Source of the DNA: Ochromonadaceae sp. CCMP2298
Taxonomy: Eukaryota > Sar > Synurophyceae > Ochromonadales > Ochromonadaceae
Length of the DNA stretch: 13,933 nucleotides
NCBI GenBank assembly: GCA_026770595.1
Contig: MU634253.1
Span: forward strand, 1-13,933
Reading direction: 5' to 3'
Below, piece after piece: positions 8,701 to 13,933 of the stretch. How positions within the stretch are numbered: the first letter of the stretch is position 1; every line of letters starts with the position of its first letter. The notes below the pieces were generated by a model. That model was given only the letters and a program-made list of their open reading frames with translations. It had not been told where the DNA came from and did no database searches. Made by a program: the position numbers and the translations under genes.

Positions 8701-11700
8701 TGCTGCAGGGGCTCATCTCCAAGCACCTGATGGACGTGCAGCAGCGCTCTCTGGGCGCACATACGTACAACATGGTGCAACTATTGCACTCACTGGTGCA
8801 GTTCAACTTCTACGGCGAGGTCGAGAAGCTCAAAGAGACCATCTCTCTGCTAGTAGCGTGTCTGCGCCGAGACGACTCGGACCTGGACCACACCCAGGAT
8901 AGTCATATACTCTCATCCCTTATGAAACTACAGCCTGGGGGCTCTGCCAAGCGCCACTCGTTCAAGAAGCCCCTGACGCCTAGCCGCTCTTTTGCAGACA
9001 AGGACGACAAGGTGGAGGAGGAGGAGGGGAGTATGACCCCATTCCCCACAACACCCTTCCACACGCAAGCTCTAGCCTATATGGAGGGTCCCACTGCTAA
9101 CATCGGAATGGTGGTCTTCGTGCTGCTGTCGGTCGCTATGGCGCTGTACTACGAGCTAACGTCGGTTACGCCACTGTACGTACTGTTGGACTACGCGGTC
9201 TACGCCCTGTTTGCTGCAGAATTCGCACTGCATCTCTTCTTCCACCTAATGGTACACGGTACTGTGGCGCCATTCTTCTGCGACCCCTTCAACACTATGG
9301 ACCTCGTCGCACTATGCGCGTGGGTGATAGTATACACCCTAAGGGTTTCGCCCTTCTTGAAGATGGTGAGGCTGTTCCGCGCACTGAGAGTGCCCCGACT
9401 GCTAGAACTGCTGCAGCTGCACAAGCTCTTGGGAATTACCCCCTCCGCACTGCCCGACGCGCTCTTCGTGTGGGCCGAGCCTGAGCGCTACCAGATGACC
9501 CCCGAGAGCACGGTACGGACATTGGTGAAGGTGGTGCAGATCCTGTGCTCGGTGCAGGGGAACATTGAGGACCAGCAGTTGTCCCAGGTGATGCAGGGGT
9601 ATGTAAACTGGGCCTCTGACCCCATGTCAAGCTCAGTAGAGGCTCAGGCCATCTTCAGAGAGGCCGGCAGCTCTCTGTGCGTGTCTGGGGACGAAGTGGA
9701 CGACATATACATCGACCTGCTTATGTACGTACACCCCAGTCTCGTCCAAGCCACCCTAGAGCTGCTCGTAGCCCACCACTCCTCCAGGGGCGTGCTTCTA
9801 GCGCATGTGCAGAAACTGCAATTGATCGACACCGAGCAGGGGGAGGAGCAGTACCTCCGTGTGGTGCGACTGACCACCACTCTGCGCAGAGACGCAGACA
9901 CGCATGAGATATGGGGCTCCCTGCGCACGGCCGAGCACCGCAAGATAAACACCGACATGTACAAGTTCCTGAACGAGCTGACGGACTACTGCCGGAAGAG
10001 ACGAGATGTGCTGTCATTCGGGGAGGAGTTCGAGCCCGTAGTTGCCACGCAAAACATTCTACGAAACCTGGGCTGCTTTGCGCTGTGCATGAAGGTGGTG
10101 AAGCTGGTGGTGTCGATTGACAAAGACGATCCCTTCGCAGAGAAGCACGTGAACACGCGCAATCTGGCACTGCTGGCTAACAAACTGCTCTACTGGTTCG
10201 TGCTGGACAACCCCCTCAACCAGACAGAGGCATACTCGGAGTTGCAGTACCTCATAAAGATCGTCGATGCGAAGGTCGATGCTCACAAGGTGATTGCGGG
10301 TATGTTCCGGAATAATCTGGACCTGATGGAGACTGTGCCCAAGAAACACATCGCTGAGTTCGTAGACCTCATCTGCACATCGGGCCGGTTCCCCCAGTAC
10401 CTCAGCCTGATGAGCAGCATCCTCAATGTGGGGGAGAAGAACGTCATCGACAACCAGTACGCTATTATTAAGCTCATCGCGAGCCCTGAGAACGCCAAGA
10501 AAGTTGTGCAGTTCTTCTGCCCCGTGGCGGCTCCCGCGTATCAGAAGAAGCTGCAGATGATGGCGCCGCATCTTGGGGCCAAGGACGTGTCGATGGATGA
10601 CCTTGACAGCGACCTAGCATACCACCTCGAGCTGATGGGTCTGCTGAGCTGCTGCACTGTGGGCAGATCAGGTAACTACCCAGCCCCCTGCACCCGCCCA
10701 CCTGAGGCCGTGAAACCCTAAGTCTAACCCTTACTCACCCCTCTACCCACCCCTCTTACTCTCGTACCCCTCTACCCCCTCCCCTCTACCCCCCCTCCAG
10801 GCATGACCACCATCGAGGCAAAAGTGCAGTCGATGTACAATTTCGTAGACATCGTGGACGCCATGCTAGACCCCCAGGCCCTCCTCCTGGCGCGCATCCG
10901 CTCCGGCCTGTTCCTGTACAACGCCATGCTGGATGTGGAGACGCCCCTGCCCGCCCTGAAGGACGCCGACTGCATGTGGAAGCTGATTATATCTACTCAG
11001 GATGTGTTCATGTTCGCTAAGGATGAACTGAGGCAGATCGAGAAGAACGGATGGGATGCCCCTACGAGGTATGCTATGTCACATATCGTATGATGGTATA
11101 TATGTTGTCATGGTATATGATCATATATTGCACATCATATTGCACTGTTCGCACATCATACAGTAAATTGCCTCTTTGCCTACTACATATACTGTTCTCT
11201 CCCTTACCCCACCCTCCTAAACCCTTAAACTCTCACTTAAACCCTCACCCCCCCTCCTTAACCCTCCCTTAAACCTCCACCCTCCTCAGCTCTCGGCAGA
11301 AGGTAGAGTACGTACTGGTGTGCGCCTACTGCGTGCACTCCTACTTCAAGGACTACTACGACCACTCCATATTCAAACACGACGTAGGACAGGTGGCCCT
11401 GGGTGTGGAGCGCGTCACCATCAAGGAGATGCAGGCCAACGACATCATTCGATCACTTTTCGCCAAGGTCTCCGCCCTGTATCAGATGCTCTCCCCCCTA
11501 CTAGCCGGTGAGCACCACAAACTACTACACGACACATGCGTGTCCCTGAACAACGCGTGTAACGTGCGCATAGTGGGCCAGGTGGACGACATCCACGAGG
11601 GCTTCCTGCGGTCTGCTGAGGACTACTCCACCCACTCGGTGGGCCTGCTGAAGCCCTTCGAGGCCTTCCGGCAGTGTCTGGAGGACGAAAGTGTGGCTAG

Positions 11701-13739
11701 CCTGGTGGGCGACCAGGTGCAAGGGTTTATCGCTAAGTTGGAGCAGGTCCCCTCCAAACACACGCAGGTTGAGTCTTTTGTTCGATTTGAGCCGCTCGTT
11801 GAGAGGCTCGTGATGCATATACGAGATTCGATCGTGCTCGTGAAGCTGGGGGACGAGACTTCCAAGTACATCACGCCTGCCACGACTGACACAGATGTGT
11901 GGGTGCTGCGTATCCTGCGCACGATGGTGGAGAACAGGTGCGTATAACCCTATATCCCTATACTGTAATGTGTATATAACCCTATATCCCTATACTGTAA
12001 TGTATATCCTCTATAGGTGGGGCATGACGATAGACCAGAGGGACGACGAGGGCGGGGAGGAGCAGGACGACGCGGTGGTCGAGCTGATGCAGGTATGCAA
12101 ATGTGTTATTATTCCCCATATTACTACTATAAATGTATTTCCAATCCTCACCCCTCACCCTCATCCCCACCCTTAGGTGTACAATGAGGCAGGGGTGACC
12201 AACATGTGCCTGGACCTCATCGCCAAAGGGGTGGACATCAAGCTGCAGGCACAGGCACTCAAACTGTTGGTAGCTATGCTGTTCAAAGAGGGCGGCGCGC
12301 TGGACATACAACGAACCATCTACGCCCATCTGAACAAGACCGGCTCCGAGATATTCTTCCGCAACGTCCGCTCCATCCTGCAGACCCTGATGGCCTGGCA
12401 CAAGTGGACAGGCGTGATCGTCATTGATGGGGAGCCGGAGTTGCCCGACGAGATTATCGTCGTAAGATGTCTGCAGCTCATGTGCGAGGGCCACTTCGCA
12501 CCCAACCAGGACATATTCCGCGAGCAGCCCAACAACACGGTGTCCATAAACCTGCTGGACGACCTGGTCCTGTACCTGCAGGCTCTGGACTCCATCAAGT
12601 GCCGCACCTCCACTGCCGCAGAGCTTGCCGTCTCCGCCACAATCCTGGAGGTGATCCAGGGCCCCTGCGAGGGCAACCAGGACTACTTCGCGCTGAACAC
12701 AGAGCTAATCGAAACTCTCAACAGGAAGATACGACAAGCTCCGGTGAACGACTGCGACGAGACGGAGGAGTTCGAGCTGAAGAGGGGCGCGATCGACATC
12801 TTCCAGGCGCTGCTGGAGGGGCAGGCGGGCAAGACTGCCGTGTACGAGCGCATGCTCAGTGTGATCCATATAGACGTGGTGCTGGTGCTGTGCAGGGGGG
12901 ACAGTGTCGAGGAGGAGGTGGGGGGGGAGGGGGAGTCTCATGAGTCCCTAGCGCTGCGTACGGAGGCCCTGGTGCTGATGCAGATGCTCACTGACTTCAG
13001 ACCCTCTCTGAGGAAGGAATTGGGCCTAGAAGAGGGCGTGGAGGGCATGGGGGGGGCCACCAAGGTTGCCTGCATAGAGGTAGTGTGGCGGGGCGAGCTG
13101 CAAAGACGCTTCTTCCACGTACCAGGCATCTGCCACCTGCTTGCCAAATCTACCAAGGACACATTCGTGGCCGAAGTGAAGAGAGCATCTCCAGAAGACA
13201 AGCTGTACGGCCTACTGGAGGCTTCAAAAGACATGTACCGGGAGATAAAACACCAGGACTTCCTCGTGCGCAGGAAGATCGACCTGGTCTTCTCGCGGAC
13301 CAACGCGATAAGCGCCTCCTGGCTGGCCTTTCAGGTGGTGTTGGTGATCAACCTGCTGTTCGTGTTCTTCTACCACACAGTGCCTACGCCCTGCACGGAG
13401 GACGACGACGCTTCTATCTCCTATGCGGGTGGCGAGCGCTGCACGCAGATCACCCTAGGCTCATACGAGGTGGGCGTCACCATCGACGTGCTCAACTACG
13501 TGCTCATCGCGGCTGCCTTCTTCGTCCTGCTGCTATACCTGGTAGTGAGGGTGCCGGTCTACTACCAAACCTACATCGAGAAAGACGTCGGAGTGATGAA
13601 CGCAATCATCCTGACGGCTCTGGACCCCACCACCATGTACTACTTCTTCTACCTGCTGATTGCGGTAGTAGGCCTGCAGTACCACGCGGCGCTCACGTTC
13701 CTGCTGCTGGACTTCGTCACCAAGTCCCCAACCTCCCAG
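5781..13739 (+). CDS. ITPR: IP3/ryanodine-receptor-like calcium channel with an inserted voltage-sensor domain (3' end outside window)
   Basis: Exons 5781-10671, 10801-11068, 11290-11937, 12017-12092 and 12177-13739 join in frame to 2,482 residues; the gene continues beyond the window. The ATG is the first one after an in-frame TAA (5628-5630). Domain order matches IP3 receptors: N-terminal beta-trefoil (1-225; VGDL, RQYSATNEL, IQLMHVKSGKFITV), MIR-type trefoil (230-490) with an acidic insertion (about 276-365), RIH/ARM1 (about 560-1030; LREQ, VDRDPQ at 933-938), an inserted four-helix voltage sensor (1108-1215), ARM2 (1240-1630; QNILRNLGC), ARM3, and RIH-associated (about 2055-2170; CLQLMCE, QGPC..NQ). 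The membrane domain follows, with S1 (2341-2361), S2 (2399-2418) and S3 (2449-2475). S4 to S6, the GGGxGD-type filter and the C-terminal zinc-binding region would follow. There are no SPRY domains, so the layout is IP3R-like rather than RyR-like. Family role: tetrameric endomembrane calcium release. Most IP3-contacting residues appear replaced. Confidence 0.93.
8058..8095 (+). other. G-quadruplex-capable run inside gene 3
   Basis: Four G runs of 7, 4, 6 and 9 are separated by loops of 1, 4 and 7 nt, which satisfies the usual G-quadruplex pattern. The run encodes a Gly/Thr-rich patch (GGAGTWGATKGGG, residues 760-772) with no counterpart in animal IP3 receptors, next to the end of the first RIH region. 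It could also be a site of assembly or sequencing error, though the frame stays open on both sides. Confidence 0.6.
9102..9425 (+). other. Voltage-sensor domain (S1-S4) encoded inside the IP3R-like exon
   Basis: S1 is residues 1108-1127 and S2 is 1132-1158. S2 has D1137, F1144, E1147 and H1151, spaced as in Shaker E283, F290, E293 and R297. S3 is 1165-1190 and reads FFCDPFNTMDLVAL, matching the Ion_trans pattern of Kv, Nav and Cav S2-S3 loops, with D1174 as the conserved acid. S4 is 1191-1212 and has K1194, R1197, R1200, R1203 and R1206 at strict three-residue spacing. No pore helix or filter follows: the frame goes straight back into solenoid sequence that aligns with IP3R ARM2. An even helix number keeps both flanks on the cytosolic side. 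Confidence 0.85.
10672..10800 (+). other. Intron 1 of gene 3
   Basis: Donor GTAACT and acceptor CTCCAG span 129 nt, phase 1; G plus GC makes a Gly codon. Reading through hits TAA at 10719-10721. The joined sequence (CCTVGRSGMTTIEAKVQ) aligns with the IP3R region reading AVCTEGKNVYTEIK. The second half is an almost pure C/T tract built of CCCCTCTACC-like units. Confidence 0.9.
11069..11289 (+). other. Intron 2 of gene 3
   Basis: Donor GTATGC and acceptor CCTCAG span 221 nt, phase 2; AG plus C makes a Ser codon. The first half is AT-rich (TATATGATCATATATTG and similar). The second half is rich in CCCTTAAA/CCCTAAA units that superficially resemble telomere repeats but are irregular. Confidence 0.85.
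11938..12016 (+). other. Intron 3 of gene 3, with a 32-bp tandem duplication
   Basis: Donor GTGCGT and acceptor CTATAG span 79 nt, phase 2; AG plus G makes an Arg codon. Most of the intron is two head-to-tail copies of a 32-bp unit (11943-11974 and 11975-12006) that differ at one base. Without the duplication the intron would be 47 nt long. Confidence 0.85.
11943..12006 (+). repeat. 32-bp direct tandem repeat, two copies
   Basis: The unit begins TATAACCCTATATCCCTATA and ends CTGTAATGTGTA. The second copy has TGTATA in place of TGTGTA. The near identity points to a recent duplication inside the intron. Confidence 0.9.
12093..12176 (+). other. Intron 4 of gene 3
   Basis: Donor GTATGC and acceptor CCTTAG span 84 nt, phase 0. 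An AT-rich 5' half is followed by a CCCCTCACCC-type tract. The flanking exons read VVELMQ and VYNEAGVTNMCLDLI, the latter aligning with the IP3R ARM3 motif KVGASDLVIDLI. Confidence 0.85.
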
Positions 13740-13933
13740 GTATACATGATATTATATACTATCTATCATACTATATACTATATACTATATACTATATACT
13801 ATATACTATATACTATATACCATATACCATATACTATATACTATATACTATGTACTATGTACTATGTACTATATACTATATACTATATACTATATACTAT
13901 ATACTATATACTATATACTATATACTATATACT
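13740..13933 (+). other. 5' part of intron 5 of gene 3 (runs off the window)
   Basis: Donor GTATAC follows CCCAG right after the S3 helix of the channel domain. Exon 5 ends in phase 0 and an in-frame TGA follows at 13749-13751, so the frame must splice. The rest of the intron visible here is the heptamer satellite. The acceptor and the exons for S4 to S6 and the C-terminus are outside. Confidence 0.8.
13768..13933. repeat. Heptanucleotide satellite (ATACTAT)n
   Basis: About 24 head-to-tail copies of a 7-bp unit run to the window end. Most are ATACTAT. A pair of ATACCAT variants (about 13819-13832) and three consecutive GTACTAT variants (about 13852-13872) are clustered, which indicates local copying of variants. 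The total length is unknown because the array reaches the last base. Confidence 0.9.

Noticed and set aside
9102-9425. Voltage-sensor segment as a separate gene or retained intron
   Set aside because: The frame is open from 5781 to 10671 with similar codon use. No ATG/stop structure or splice pair delimits the segment, and the solenoid alignment resumes in the same frame.
11211-11289. Interstitial telomere repeats (CCCTAAA-like)
   Set aside because: The units are irregular and sit within an intron's C/T-rich 3' tract; no regular tandem array is present.
5459-12941. Many minus-strand open frames of 60 to 210 residues
   Set aside because: They lie opposite the IP3R-like coding exons or in repeats, show no domain-like features, and are expected shadows of GC-rich coding DNA.
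5781-13739. Reading gene 3 as a ryanodine receptor
   Set aside because: There are no SPRY domains or RyR repeats, and the length and the ARM2, ARM3 and RIH-associated motifs follow IP3 receptors. Only the loss of the IP3 pocket is RyR-like.
13768-13933. CRISPR-like array
   Set aside because: It is a simple 7-bp satellite without spacers in a eukaryotic intron.

Overview
This is nuclear DNA from a eukaryote, most likely a unicellular one. Three plus-strand genes are interrupted by short GT-AG introns of 72 to 221 nt with C-rich 3' tracts. Two of the proteins belong to eukaryotic families: an inositol-trisphosphate/ryanodine-receptor type channel and a senescence/spartin-domain protein. I cannot name the organism. 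The coding DNA is GC-rich, while the intergenic and some intronic DNA is AT-rich and repeat-rich.

Layout. (1) 1-124 is the end of an intron and 125-800 the last exon of an unidentified protein with an RG-rich and Q/M/G-rich (prion-like) C-terminus. (2) 801-1491 is intergenic, with a hairpin, a 12-bp tandem duplication and a sequence module that recurs before the next gene. (3) 1492-5149 is a four-exon gene of about 1,106 residues. It has a senescence/spartin-like domain followed by a pleckstrin-homology (PH)-like domain that appears split by an acidic insertion, then low-complexity tracts. (4) 5150-5780 is intergenic, carrying the second copy of the shared module and another short repeat family. 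(5) 5781 to beyond the window end is an IP3-receptor-like calcium channel: one 4.9-kb exon plus four shorter exons give 2,482 residues before the window stops inside an intron made of a heptanucleotide satellite. The pore helices (S4 to S6) and the C-terminus lie outside.

The main result is in gene 3. Between the ARM1 and ARM2 solenoid regions, where animal IP3 receptors have a variable linker, the uninterrupted reading frame encodes four membrane helices. They carry the hallmarks of a canonical voltage-sensor domain: S2 acids ten residues apart with an aromatic three before the second, an S3 Asn...Asp, and an S4 with K/R at every third position five times. This predicts a ten-helix subunit with its own voltage sensor in addition to the normal C-terminal pore. 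By hand alignment, the residues that coordinate IP3 in mammalian receptors are nearly all replaced. Together these suggest an intracellular-type calcium release channel gated by voltage, or by another ligand, rather than by IP3. This is inference from sequence and needs alignment, structure prediction and transcript support.

The three genes have no evident functional link beyond being neighbours. Genes 2 and 3 share a related upstream DNA module, which could be a promoter element or a dispersed repeat.
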